This document shows, piece after piece, positions 1 through 7,608 of a stretch of DNA of 64,000 nucleotides. The stretch's first letter is position 1; every line of letters starts with the position of its first letter. The notes beneath the pieces were generated by a model that was given only the letters and a program-made list of their open reading frames with translations, ran no database searches and was not told the DNA's origin. The position numbers and the translations under genes were made by a program. The DNA is from Pseudomonas asturiensis (GTDB lineage Bacteria > Pseudomonadota > Gammaproteobacteria > Pseudomonadales > Pseudomonadaceae), in assembly GCF_900143095.1 (NCBI RefSeq), contig NZ_FRDA01000011.1, positions 1-64,000 of the forward strand, given 5' to 3'.

Positions 1-43
1 GCTTGCCGGCATATTCGAAATCGGAAAAGCTCATCTGGCTCAT
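1..43 (-). CDS. IS5-family transposase, N-terminal fragment (continues outside window)
   Basis: Starting at the ATG at 43 the minus strand reads MSQMSFSDFEYAGK and runs off the window. This opening is typical of IS5-group DDE transposases in Pseudomonas, which carry out cut-and-paste movement of the element. Only 14 residues are visible, so catalytic residues cannot be checked. Upstream there is only the terminal repeat, as expected for the first gene of an insertion sequence. Confidence 0.7.
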   Translation of the reverse strand, partial: MSQMSFSDFEYAGK

Positions 44-107
44 GGGCGGCTCGGATCAGGTGGTCAGGCGTATTTCAGCACATCTTGGGACTTGTTCGGA
101 GATTCCC
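1..107 (-). mobile_element. End of an IS5-family insertion sequence, cut by the window edge
   Basis: Read on the minus strand, the first 43 bases encode the start of an IS5-type transposase. Between its start codon and about 107 lies an untranslated end that finishes GACTTGTTCGGAGATTCCC on the plus strand, which looks like a terminal inverted repeat. The next bases, CTAA at 107-110, fit the YTAR target preferred by the IS5 subgroup. The other end lies outside the window, so target duplication cannot be checked. The element abuts the prophage gene at 107-928. Confidence 0.7.
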
Positions 108-928
108 TAAGCAAGACTCAGAGTTATGCGCGAAATGTCCTTGGTCGCTATGAACCGCTTCTTACGAGCGCTATTCGAAACCTTGAGCTCTCCGAACACC
201 AAGACATAGCTCCCAGACAACTCATCTGTGTCCGCTACGGGAAATCTTTCTAGGAAAGGAACGCTCAGCGAAGCGTCAACAACAATGCTGACGTCATCAG
301 TTGCCCCGCTATTAAGCCAAAGGCTTTTTGATTCCCCTTTGGACAAACCTGCATCTGTGATCAATCCCCAGTATCCCCTGAAGGAGTTTAGGTGGTGCAC
401 GTTAATTTCATCAAATTTGACAAATAGGTCTTTTACCCGGTACTCGCCCTCGGGCAAAGCTATCAACTGATCTGACCTGCAAAAGTCCTCACTGTGCATG
501 AGGTTTTTAAGCAGAGTACTAAGCCTTCGATGTGAAACTGAAGTTTGCGCCCTTTGGCCTCCTCGAAATCTCCCCCCTCGCCCGGCGCCGTCATCGTCGG
601 CATCTGGTCCGGGATGCAGAACAGGGCTCGCACCAAATTTGAAATCGATCTCGATCCGCTCTCCGTGATTTATACGCTCCTCTTTATCAGGACCGGACAT
701 ACCGCCTTGCGAAGAATCCACGGCAGCTAACGAGCAATTCTCGCCGTGAGGCCGCGCACCGAAGCAAGCCGCCTGCCCACTGGTTGACTCCTTACGAAAA
801 AAAGCTGGCCCCCTGCACTCGGGACAGACTAATTGGCGGCGGTAAGCCTCGATAACTGAATCATCCAAAGCTTCAAAGCTTAGAGCCGAATAATTTCGGC
901 CATCGGCCGTGCAATGCGCTACATCCAT
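107..928 (-). CDS. Hypothetical protein with N-terminal CoiA-like zinc-finger motif
   Basis: No family is recognised with certainty. The N-terminus has an AHCTADGR stretch followed by CPEC and a later cysteine-rich ACFGARPHGENC. This layout resembles the N-terminal zinc-finger region of CoiA-like proteins (AH...G, CPxC, HFAH-like). The middle (about residues 85-130) is rich in Gly/Arg/Asp and looks disordered; the C-terminal 130 residues have no visible motif. ATG at 928 is preferred because an AGGGA lies 9 bases upstream; a TTG at 979 would add 17 residues. The stop codon TAG falls exactly at the junction with the IS end at 107, so the gene either ends naturally at the target site or has been truncated there. 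It is the leftmost prophage gene visible and is transcribed away from the methyltransferase. Confidence 0.55.
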   Translation of the reverse strand: MDVAHCTADGRNYSALSFEALDDSVIEAYRRQLVCPECRGPAFFRKESTSGQAACFGARPHGENCSLAAVDSSQGGMSGPDKEERINHGERIEIDFKFGASPVLHPGPDADDDGAGRGGRFRGGQRAQTSVSHRRLSTLLKNLMHSEDFCRSDQLIALPEGEYRVKDLFVKFDEINVHHLNSFRGYWGLITDAGLSKGESKSLWLNSGATDDVSIVVDASLSVPFLERFPVADTDELSGSYVLVFGELKVSNSARKKRFIATKDISRITLSLA

Positions 929-1053
929 GATGATCTTCCCTGGTAAATCCAAATCGTAGTAGCTATCAGCCACGTCCAAAACATCCCCTCTTCAATACCT
1001 CAATTTCATAAGTGACGCTAGCAAGCAATGTCGGCGCCCGATAGGAATCGACC

Positions 1054-2346
1054 ATGGACTATGAATTACACCTGGGCGACTGCCTAGAGGTGCTGCGCGG
1101 CTTGCCTGCGAACTCGATCGACAGCGTTGTAACTGATCCGCCCTATGGCATTCGCTTCATGGGCAAAAGCTGGGACGGCCAAGACATCGAAGATCGTGCC
1201 GCATACCGGGCCAGCATGCCGTCACACGCTGGGGCATGCGGGCCGAACGGCGGGCACCGATCGGTCGCAGCCGAAGCGGGAAAGTACGACCTGACGCCAG
1301 CCGGTATGCGAGCCTTCCAAGCATTCACGCTGGAATGGGCAACAGAGGCCTTGCGAGTACTCAAGCCCGGCGGGCACCTGCTGTCATTCGCCGCCGCCCG
1401 GACCTACCACCACATGGCTGTAGGCATAGAAATGGCGGGCTTTGAGATCCGTGACCAGATTATGTGGGTGTTCGGCTCCGGCTTTCCGAAGTCGCACAAC
1501 CTGAAAGGCGATCGCGCTGGTTGGGGCACTGCTCTGAAGCCCGCGCATGAGCCGATTTGTATGGCGCGCAAGCCATTCTCCGGGACAGTTGCTGCAAATG
1601 TTGAGCAGCACGGTACCGGGGCAATCAACATTGATGCTTGCCGAATAGATCCAACAGGCGAGAGCAGGCAACGAATCGGCGAGGCATCTCAAGATAAGCG
1701 CTACGCCGAGAGCGGTGGGACGAATTTCGCTGCACGCCCGGGCGTCCGTGGCGGCGATCCGCTTGGCCGATGGCCAGCGAACCTGATTCATGACGGAAGC
1801 GAGGTTGTTCGTGCTGCTTTCCCGAGCGCAAAGGGCCAGCAAGGTGATTTGAAATCGCACGGCGTCTGCCGGCAGTCTCCCAACGGGATATTCGGCGGGA
1901 TGCGCCCTGCCCTCGATCACGCCGCCAGAGTAGAAAGCGACGAAAGCGCTGCGCGTTTTTTCTACTGCGCAAAGACGACTCGCGCTGATCGGCATGAGGG
2001 CCTGATTGACCCCGGCCCCCAGTTCAAGCAGGGCACCACCTTGCGCAAGGTGCAGGTAGCGGACACAAAGGGCAACAACCATCCAACGGTGAAACCCACG
2101 GAACTGATGGCCTACCTGCTCCGGCTGGTCACTCCACCTGGCGGGAAAACGCTTGACCCTTTCATGGGCTCAGGCAGCACAGGCAAGGCGGCAGTACTCG
2201 AAGACTTCAACTTCATCGGGATCGAGCAAGACGCCGCGTACATGGCGATCGCCAAGGCGCGGATCAGTCACGCGCACGCCAAAAGCCTGCTGGCCCAACA
2301 CGAAAGCGCTCTGAAAGAACAGCAACTCAACCTTTTCAGCGCGTAA
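1054..2346 (+). CDS. Phage-type site-specific DNA methyltransferase (N4/N6 class)
   Basis: This enzyme transfers a methyl group from S-adenosylmethionine to an exocyclic amine of a base in DNA. The catalytic motif DPPYG is at about residues 28-32 and the SAM-binding motif DPFMGSGSTGKAA is near residue 370. That order (catalytic motif first) marks the beta-type N4/N6 family, and DPPY suggests adenine N6 but does not exclude cytosine N4. At 430 residues it is long for the class, with a large target-recognition insert between the motifs. An AGGA lies upstream of ATG 1054. No restriction endonuclease is adjacent, so it is best read as a solitary phage methylase protecting phage DNA or regulating it. 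It is followed 36 bases later by remains of a cytosine methyltransferase. Confidence 0.88.
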   Translation: MDYELHLGDCLEVLRGLPANSIDSVVTDPPYGIRFMGKSWDGQDIEDRAAYRASMPSHAGACGPNGGHRSVAAEAGKYDLTPAGMRAFQAFTLEWATEALRVLKPGGHLLSFAAARTYHHMAVGIEMAGFEIRDQIMWVFGSGFPKSHNLKGDRAGWGTALKPAHEPICMARKPFSGTVAANVEQHGTGAINIDACRIDPTGESRQRIGEASQDKRYAESGGTNFAARPGVRGGDPLGRWPANLIHDGSEVVRAAFPSAKGQQGDLKSHGVCRQSPNGIFGGMRPALDHAARVESDESAARFFYCAKTTRADRHEGLIDPGPQFKQGTTLRKVQVADTKGNNHPTVKPTELMAYLLRLVTPPGGKTLDPFMGSGSTGKAAVLEDFNFIGIEQDAAYMAIAKARISHAHAKSLLAQHESALKEQQLNLFSA

Positions 2347-2382
2347 CCACACCACTCAACGACTCACGCCACCCCGGCGAGG

Positions 2383-2551
2383 ATGAGCATGACCACAGCA
2401 ATTGATTTGTTCGCCGGGCTCGGCGGATGGAATACCCGCGCGCAATGCTGGTGACAACGCTCTATGGGCTGCGAACCACTGGCCTGTTGCAGTTGTTATC
2501 CACAAGTATCTTCGGATCGCAGGTTTCTCCGCCCGAGACTCCTATGCATAG
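2383..2551 (+). pseudogene. Remnant of a DNA cytosine-5 methyltransferase N-terminus, frameshifted
   Basis: ATG 2383 (or 2389) opens MTTAIDLFAGLGGW, the SAM-binding motif I of C5 DNA methyltransferases, but the frame stops at 2451. From about 2444 a neighbouring frame continues with NAGDNALWAANHWPVAVVIH, which is the expected next part of phage Dcm-type enzymes. A one-base shift therefore separates the two pieces. After VVIH the similarity is lost and the frame ends at 2551. No catalytic PCQ motif remains. The fragment lies between the intact N4/N6 methyltransferase and an AT-rich gene, so loss may have come with replacement of the downstream segment. Confidence 0.75.
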
Positions 2552-2652
2552 GATGGCCGGCGGCTTCCGCCTCGCACCTTATGTACGAGCAGCCTATCGC
2601 TGCGATGCCAACGTGATATCATGGGCAATTCTATCAATATGGATATACATAG

Positions 2653-3678
2653 ATGATTCAGTCTATCACAACTTGGCTTAAAAACTTTTTCGTGAAAACC
2701 TGGCAGTTTTTTGCGAGCGTTGTTGTGGTTATAATCGTTTTCATAAGCCAGTTCCATGATTTCAAATCCCCAGACATGGCGCTAGAGGTCACATCTGTCA
2801 AAGCCACAAGTTCCCAACCAATCGACCTAATTAAGCTCAACGAACTTTCATCTTTAAAATTTATTGTTAGCTACGGATACCCCAGTATCATTCCTCAGCG
2901 CGAGATGGAATTTTCCCCGGAAGAAATAGATCGCTCCCTACTAATCTTCAAGAATCGTATAATTTCTCTATCTACTGAAATTGAGCACACGGAGAAAAAA
3001 CTTGCTTTCGGCTTCTCTGGTGCCGATCAAAAAACAATACTGAACCAGTTAGCCGACTTACATGATAATGACAGCACCAGTTACCAGCGTTTCTTCATGA
3101 GCACAGCATCGCGATCACTAAGCAACTCGCAAGAGTCCAACACAGAAAAGAAAATCGACAGCCTAAAAGAAAAGATCACCGATAGTCTTGAATCAAAAAG
3201 ACGAGAAAGAGACAACTTAAACATTAAATACGATCAAGCCAACAAGGATTGGACCGAGTTTAAATCAACGGTCATGCCAAGCAGAACAAAACTAGTAATA
3301 ACCTGTGCCGTGGGAAACCAAGGAAGTGGAGCAACATCTTTAAAACCTCAGGCCCTCTTCAGAGCAAATTTAGGCGAAGGAAATTATCTGGACTTCTCTA
3401 TGAAGATGAGCGACTACGATAGCTCCCCAGAAGCTGCCACCTTGCAACCCCAGTCGTACAAGGTAATTAAATTCGAATCTGATGAAATTCAATCGATGAC
3501 AGCTGCGGACAGAGATCGCTTTAAATCATTCTTGGGAAATGCCTCTCCGGCCAGGCTGTTCGTATCGGATGTACGCGGTGAAGTTTACGAATCTAATTCG
3601 GTTCCATTTTCACCTGGCGTATATGAGCAAAAGATGTTTGATGCACTGAAACAGTTCGCATCATCGAAAACTCGATAA
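2653..3678 (+). CDS. Hypothetical membrane-anchored coiled-coil protein, AT-rich
   Basis: No family is recognised. The protein has 341 residues: a short basic N-terminus, one hydrophobic segment at about residues 19-35, then a soluble part. Residues about 95-125 and 150-205 are rich in Lys/Glu with heptad-like spacing, suggesting coiled coil. The C-terminal 130 residues are mixed and may form a beta domain. Its base composition is visibly much more AT-rich than the flanking genes, and codon use follows, which points to separate acquisition. No good Shine-Dalgarno precedes ATG 2653, so the start is uncertain. Its place as a single cargo gene in a prophage makes a lysogenic-conversion or phage-defence role possible, but nothing in the sequence proves it. 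Confidence 0.6.
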   Translation: MIQSITTWLKNFFVKTWQFFASVVVVIIVFISQFHDFKSPDMALEVTSVKATSSQPIDLIKLNELSSLKFIVSYGYPSIIPQREMEFSPEEIDRSLLIFKNRIISLSTEIEHTEKKLAFGFSGADQKTILNQLADLHDNDSTSYQRFFMSTASRSLSNSQESNTEKKIDSLKEKITDSLESKRRERDNLNIKYDQANKDWTEFKSTVMPSRTKLVITCAVGNQGSGATSLKPQALFRANLGEGNYLDFSMKMSDYDSSPEAATLQPQSYKVIKFESDEIQSMTAADRDRFKSFLGNASPARLFVSDVRGEVYESNSVPFSPGVYEQKMFDALKQFASSKTR

Positions 3679-4204
3679 TGGCTAATTCGCTGCGCCATGA
3701 CCTGCGTAGTTATGGGGAAATTCCTATGACGAGTCGCTGAACAGTTTTAATTTTACATCCCTGACCAGGCTGAAAGCGTTGAACTTTAAAAGGTGCATCA
3801 GCCAGTCTTTTACCCTTTTGGAGCTCACGGCCGTCGCCCAAGAGCAAAACTCCGATAGATGATGGTGAAGGCGGGATTACCGGCTGGCTCAGCGGCGTTG
3901 GCGGCAAGGGAGAACAAAGAATGCCGGCAGTTCAAGCAGAGCCTCGCTTAGACGCCTCACCCATCTTGAATGCGAGCATCTTCAAGATTTCCGAAAACTA
4001 CACGCTGATCACGCTGTGAAATAGGCTTTCCGGCGAATGTCAGGGCGGCCCGCGCTACAAAGCGACCGTTAGCAGCAAGGCTGCGCCAGTCGTGCGCTGG
4101 ATAGTCATGCGGATTTTGAATCAGTTATGACAAGCTGAAATCCCCGCAATCCCCACCACTTCAATCAATTCAATGTCAGCCGCGTGTGCGGCAAGGACGA
4201 AGTC
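3679..4204. other. Gap of about 525 bases inside the prophage without a confident gene
   Basis: An open plus-strand frame ends at 4019 and contains a 32-codon mini-ORF (ATG 3921) preceded by GGGAGAACA. It has a Gly-rich stretch (GGITGWLSGVGG) upstream of its ATG, which could be the remains of a longer phage protein. No start supports the longer frame. The minus-strand frame at 3710-3907 looks like a shadow. No tRNA or clear terminator was seen. Confidence 0.4.
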
Positions 4205-4534
4205 ATGCCTGAAGGAAAGATCGTATTCATCCAGCCAGCGCCCGTCATTCGCGACGAAAACGGTTTCTTCCAGCACCCGGATATGCCGGACTTCGAGGAG
4301 GGCGACGGCGAGAAATGCAAAGCGTGGGTCGCTGAGCAAGCCCTCGAAGTGGGTCAGGTCGAACTTGAGTACGCAAGCGACAAAGCTGTTGCTGATCGCT
4401 ACTTCGAAGCAGGCGATCCTGACTGCAGTTACTGGGAGCCAGATCGCCCTGATGGTGAAGACTGGTTCTGCCTGGCTATTCATGACACGGACGATGGTCC
4501 GGTGTGCTGGTGGGCACGCCGGCTGAAGCCGTGA
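4205..4534 (+). CDS. Small acidic phage protein of unknown function
   Basis: The product is a 109-residue acidic protein with many Asp/Glu and three Trp. It has no membrane segment or signal peptide. The sequence begins MPEGKIVFIQPAPVIRDENG and ends with a WWARRL motif. I do not recognise a domain. ATG 4205 is preferred to the GTG at 4184 because AAGGACGA lies at a good distance upstream. It is convergent with the next gene, with only 2 bases between stops. Small acidic proteins near the integrase end of lambdoid phages are common and mostly uncharacterised. Confidence 0.6.
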   Translation: MPEGKIVFIQPAPVIRDENGFFQHPDMPDFEEGDGEKCKAWVAEQALEVGQVELEYASDKAVADRYFEAGDPDCSYWEPDRPDGEDWFCLAIHDTDDGPVCWWARRLKP

Positions 4535-4536
4535 GC

Positions 4537-4749
4537 CTAACGCAACGTGAAAATCAGCTCTCCCCTGTCAGTCATCGCCATGCCGTACTTGAGCCTGCCC
4601 AGGTACTGGTCATGCATTGAGTAGACCCGGTCGTCGATGATTCTGAAAATCATCGTTCGGTCCGACCAGATATTGCCGTCCACCGCCCGCCTGCCGAGCC
4701 TGGCATTGCGCGGGCTATACACCTCATCTGCTGTTGTGGTGCATTCCAT
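4537..4749 (-). CDS. Small phage protein, possible beta-flower-like fold
   Basis: This is a 70-residue protein preceded by AGGAGAG at good spacing from ATG 4749. The second half contains alternating aromatic and hydrophobic residues (MIFRIIDDRVYSMHDQYLGR) typical of short WG/beta-flower-like repeats. No catalytic motif is visible. It is the only minus-strand gene between the methyltransferase and integrase and so may be expressed in a different phase of the phage cycle. Function unknown; the fold suggestion is weak. Confidence 0.55.
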   Translation of the reverse strand: MECTTTADEVYSPRNARLGRRAVDGNIWSDRTMIFRIIDDRVYSMHDQYLGRLKYGMAMTDRGELIFTLR

Positions 4750-4867
4750 GACCTCTCCTTGGCGTTGCCCCAGCTCCTGCTGGCCGCATGAACCATAGCA
4801 GTGATCGGCAGTTTCTGCCTGATACCCCCTTCCCTACAGAGCCTGCCGGTGATCGGCGGGCGGAGAT

Positions 4868-5425
4868 ATGCGCATGATCATTGATGACGTAATGAACGAC
4901 GAAATCACCCTTCACGGCCTAGGCTTTGTGCAGGTCCAGCTCGAAGGTAGCCAGCGCCTACACGTCTGGCACCCAGAACTACCGCGCCGCGCATGCTTCG
5001 AGCATTCAGCCATCCATGATCACCGCTTTAGCTTCACCTCGCGCGTGATCATTGGTGAGCAGCGCAACATCGAATTCAGGGCCGACCCTGATCCCGATGG
5101 AGAATACATGCTCTATCTGCACGAGGGCGCACGCACTTCATGTGGCGGGCGCCCGTGGGTGCCTGATGGCCGAGTACAAATGGTCAAGATCCATGACGAG
5201 ACCATAACGGCCGGCCTTACCTATGGGCAGACTGCATACCACTACCACCGAACCGAGCCTCAAGGAGACGGCAAGGTCGCCACCATTCTGCAGAAGTGCG
5301 GCGAGTACTCCCGTGGCGCTCACTCAAGCTGCCTGATCGGCACGCAGCCCGACGATCAGTTTGATCGCTATCAGTGGACGCCAGCCCAGCTCTGGGAAGT
5401 CGTGCGCAGCGTTCTTATCGGATAA
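4868..5425 (+). CDS. Phage hypothetical protein with His-rich cupin-like motifs
   Basis: The product has 185 residues and no signal or membrane segment. Two histidine clusters are spaced as in cupin-type metal sites: HDHR at about residue 54 and YHYHRTEP near residue 122. Between them is a run of beta-like sequence with Gly turns. GGAG lies upstream of ATG 4868. By context it is the gene before excisionase and probably part of the same rightward unit. A metal-dependent or structural beta-barrel role is possible; no established name is known to me. Confidence 0.6.
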   Translation: MRMIIDDVMNDEITLHGLGFVQVQLEGSQRLHVWHPELPRRACFEHSAIHDHRFSFTSRVIIGEQRNIEFRADPDPDGEYMLYLHEGARTSCGGRPWVPDGRVQMVKIHDETITAGLTYGQTAYHYHRTEPQGDGKVATILQKCGEYSRGAHSSCLIGTQPDDQFDRYQWTPAQLWEVVRSVLIG

Positions 5426-5461
5426 CCCCTTCTGCCGCCCAACGCGGCCCGGAGCAATAAA

Positions 5462-5704
5462 ATGAGCAAAGTTACCCTCGACGAGTGGGCGGCAGACCAG
5501 TTTCGGACGCCGCCCAGCCTGAATACGCTGCGCAAGTGGGCTCGCGAAGGCCGAATAGCGCCAGCTCCCGTAAAGCATGGCCGAAGCTACTATGTCGAAG
5601 CCGAGGCGCAATACAGCGAGCCCGAAAAACCGATTGTCCGCATTACGGGCGGAAGCCTGATCAGCCGAATAGAGAGTGCACGTAATGGTTCCAAGGCCGC
5701 GTAA
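5462..5704 (+). CDS. xis: Excisionase (Xis-like, winged-helix DNA-binding)
   Basis: This 80-residue basic protein has the layout of lambda-type excisionases: an N-terminal helix-turn-helix (EWAADQF, then TLRKWAREGRI), followed by the wing PAPVKHGRSYYVEAEA. Such proteins bend the attachment site DNA and direct the integrase towards excision. GGAG precedes ATG 5462. The 3' end overlaps the integrase start by 20 bases, the same overlap arrangement seen between xis and int in lambda, which implies translational coupling. Immediately upstream is another phage gene. Confidence 0.85.
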   Translation: MSKVTLDEWAADQFRTPPSLNTLRKWAREGRIAPAPVKHGRSYYVEAEAQYSEPEKPIVRITGGSLISRIESARNGSKAA

Positions 5705-6788
5705 CGCTGGATCAAAAGACCTCCCGCCTAACTTGTATCGAAAAACCGACAAACGTAACGGCCAAACCTACTACACATATCGTGATCCACTCACAGGCCG
5801 AATGTTCGGCTTGGGCAAGGATAAGGCGGCAGCGATTATGGAAGCTGTTGCTGCCAATCATGCGGACGTGCTGAGACCAACACTAAGGGAGAGGATCACC
5901 GAGCCAGTCGCTTCGCTTGACCGTTTGTTCGCTGATTGGCTTGTTGAGTACGACCTGATCTACCGAGAAAGGGGTCTCAGCGTGCATACCGTTCGAACTC
6001 TCAAAAGTAGGCTCAGGGTGCTCAAGGAAGCTTTCGGTGATAAATACATGCGCAGTATCCGGACGATGGATATAGCGACGTTCCTCGCCACATTCACTAA
6101 GGCCGGGAAAGCGCCAATGTCCAAAGCATTGAGGTCCTTGCTACGGGATGTCTTCACAGAAGCCATTGCGGCTGGGTGGTGTGACCTAAACCCCGTCGAT
6201 GCGACAAAGGCGGCACGGTCAAAAGTGAAGCGCGGGCGCCTAAGCCTCGAACTCTGGAAAGCAGCTCACGCAGCGACTGACAGGCCCTGGCTTAAGCGGG
6301 CGATGGAGCTTGCCCTGCTCACAGGACAACGCAGAGACGACATAGGCTCGATGCTGTTCAAGGATGAGGCAGACGGCTTCTTGCATGTCATACAGTCGAA
6401 AACGGGCGCTCGTCTGCGGATCAGTACCAGCCTAAGGCTCGAAGCAATAGACCTTGACCTGTCGAGCGTAATAAAAATGTGCAGAGACAGAGTGCTTTCG
6501 AAGCACTTGGTGCATCACGCAAGGACGGTCGCCGTCGCGAAAGCAGGTAGTCCAGTAAAGCTGAACACTTTGACGCTCGCTTTCGCCGAGGCCAGGGATA
6601 AGGGCGCTGCAGCGCTCGGCATTGATTTAGGCGCGAACCCACCCAGCTTCCACGAAATGCGCTCCCTGGCCGCAAGGCTTCATGCATTAGAGGGCCGTGA
6701 TCCTCAGAAGCTACTTGGGCACCGCAACGCAGCGATGACCGAGATGTATAAAGATGGTCGCGGGTCAGAGTGGATTGAAGTCGCGTGA
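5685..6788 (+). CDS. int: Lambda-type tyrosine recombinase integrase
   Basis: This enzyme integrates and excises the prophage by site-specific recombination. The N-terminus (DLPPNLYRK, then YYTYRDPLTGRMFGLG) is the arm-type DNA-binding domain of lambda Int. The core-binding domain follows at about residues 65-165. The catalytic set is visible: Arg in TGQRRDD, HEMR, LGHR and the nucleophile Tyr in MTEMYKDGRG near the C-terminus. Length (367 residues) is normal. ATG 5685 is chosen because it gives the expected N-terminus and overlaps xis. The gene sits about 80 bases from the chromosome junction, as expected for an attP next to int. Confidence 0.95.
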   Translation: MVPRPRNAGSKDLPPNLYRKTDKRNGQTYYTYRDPLTGRMFGLGKDKAAAIMEAVAANHADVLRPTLRERITEPVASLDRLFADWLVEYDLIYRERGLSVHTVRTLKSRLRVLKEAFGDKYMRSIRTMDIATFLATFTKAGKAPMSKALRSLLRDVFTEAIAAGWCDLNPVDATKAARSKVKRGRLSLELWKAAHAATDRPWLKRAMELALLTGQRRDDIGSMLFKDEADGFLHVIQSKTGARLRISTSLRLEAIDLDLSSVIKMCRDRVLSKHLVHHARTVAVAKAGSPVKLNTLTLAFAEARDKGAAALGIDLGANPPSFHEMRSLAARLHALEGRDPQKLLGHRNAAMTEMYKDGRGSEWIEVA

Positions 6789-6881
6789 TTCGTTTTAGGG
6801 ATATATTGGGGGAGTTTTGGGGAGGATTTTAAGCCCTTTAAAATCAATCAGTTACGTTATCGTGATATTCCCGACTGCAAT
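6789..6881 (+). other. Probable attR region
   Basis: Between the integrase stop and the sensor-kinase fragment lies a G-rich then AT-rich stretch. Reading back from the receiver-domain frame, identity to the family begins about 6873 (Asp of DCNMPV). The crossover core therefore probably lies at or just around 6840-6890, and may include the first codons of the DCNMP motif. The exact core cannot be set because attL is not in the window. Confidence 0.6.
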
Positions 6882-7475
6882 ATGCCGGTCATGAACGGTT
6901 ACGATCTGACCCGCGGCATAAGGGCTCATGAACACTCTCTCAAGCTTGAGCCATGCCCGGTCTGGGGATTCACGGCCAACGCTCAGCCTGAGGAAATCCA
7001 TCGCTGCATGGACGCGGGAATGAACGATTGCCTGTTCAAACCCATCAGCCTGGCACTGCTCAGCGAGAAGCTGGCTCATCTTGAGCCGGTGGTGCATTCA
7101 GCACCCGCCTTCAACCTGAGCAGCGTCCACAGCCTGACGGGCGAACGCCCCGAGATGGTCAAGCGCCTGCTTGCCCAACTCCTGCAGAGCAACCGGGAAG
7201 ATCGACAATTGCTCGCCACCCTCATGCGTGAAGGCCGTCGTGACGATGTGCGTGAAATGGCCCACCGCATCAAGGGCGCCGCCCGCATCATCAGCGCCGC
7301 TCAGGTGGTCCAGGCCTGTGACGCGCTTGAGGCTGCGTGTGAGCCAGACGCAGCCGATGCCCAACTGCAAGCTGCCCACGGGGTCGTCAACATGACCATG
7401 ATCGAACTTGAACGGGCACTGGTCGCCCAACAGGCCAGGGCCGAAACTCCAGGGCATTCCCCGCCTGGACGTTGA
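6873..7475 (+). pseudogene. C-terminal fragment of a hybrid sensor histidine kinase (receiver end and Hpt)
   Basis: The fragment enters a response-regulator receiver domain at its phosphorylation motif (DCNMPVMNGYDLTR). It continues through the switch region (GFTANAQ), KPIS, and then an Hpt domain with the phospho-accepting AHRIKGAARI near the middle. This is the tail of an EvgS/BvgS-like multistep phosphorelay kinase. The sensor, kinase and front half of the receiver are missing, separated by the prophage. An internal ATG at 6882 exists but has no obvious ribosome site. The Hpt domain is complete, so a free Hpt peptide could in principle be made, but the most economical reading is a disrupted gene. 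Confidence 0.85.
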
Positions 7476-7608
7476 ACCTGTCGGCCCCGTTACACCGGCC
7501 TCACAGTCGCCTGCATGTAACAAAATGCAGGCGGCTGTGCACTCATTCAGGCATCGCCCCCTTGAAACTGTTAAAGTGCGCCGCGTAATTACTCAAGAGG
7601 AATGTTTC

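Larger units (their letters stand above)
107..6870. mobile_element. Right-hand end of a prophage, from IS junction to attR
   Basis: This block contains phage-type genes and finishes with an overlapping excisionase/integrase pair pointing to the right end. Immediately beyond it a hybrid sensor-kinase reading frame begins in mid-domain at DCNMPVMNGY, marking the chromosome side of the junction. Gene density, small proteins without known function, a phage-type DNA methyltransferase and a decayed second methyltransferase all fit the early or accessory end of a lambda-like prophage. Structural genes and the left attachment site are not in the window, so whether the phage is complete cannot be judged. 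Confidence 0.8.

Noticed and set aside
1..10. REP-like GCTTGCCGGC at the left edge
   Set aside because: It is the coding sequence of EYAGK in the IS5 transposase, not an extragenic repeat; the rest of the arm is absent.
3710..3907. Minus-strand 65-codon frame in the prophage gap
   Set aside because: Proline-rich low-complexity start, no ribosome site and no recognisable motif; the opposite strand is equally open.
4184..4204. GTG start for the small acidic phage protein
   Set aside because: The ATG at 4205 has a well-spaced AAGGACGA, whereas the GTG has none.
6789..6881. tRNA gene as prophage attachment site
   Set aside because: No tRNA-like cloverleaf was seen near the integrase; the flanking sequence is the receiver domain of a sensor kinase.
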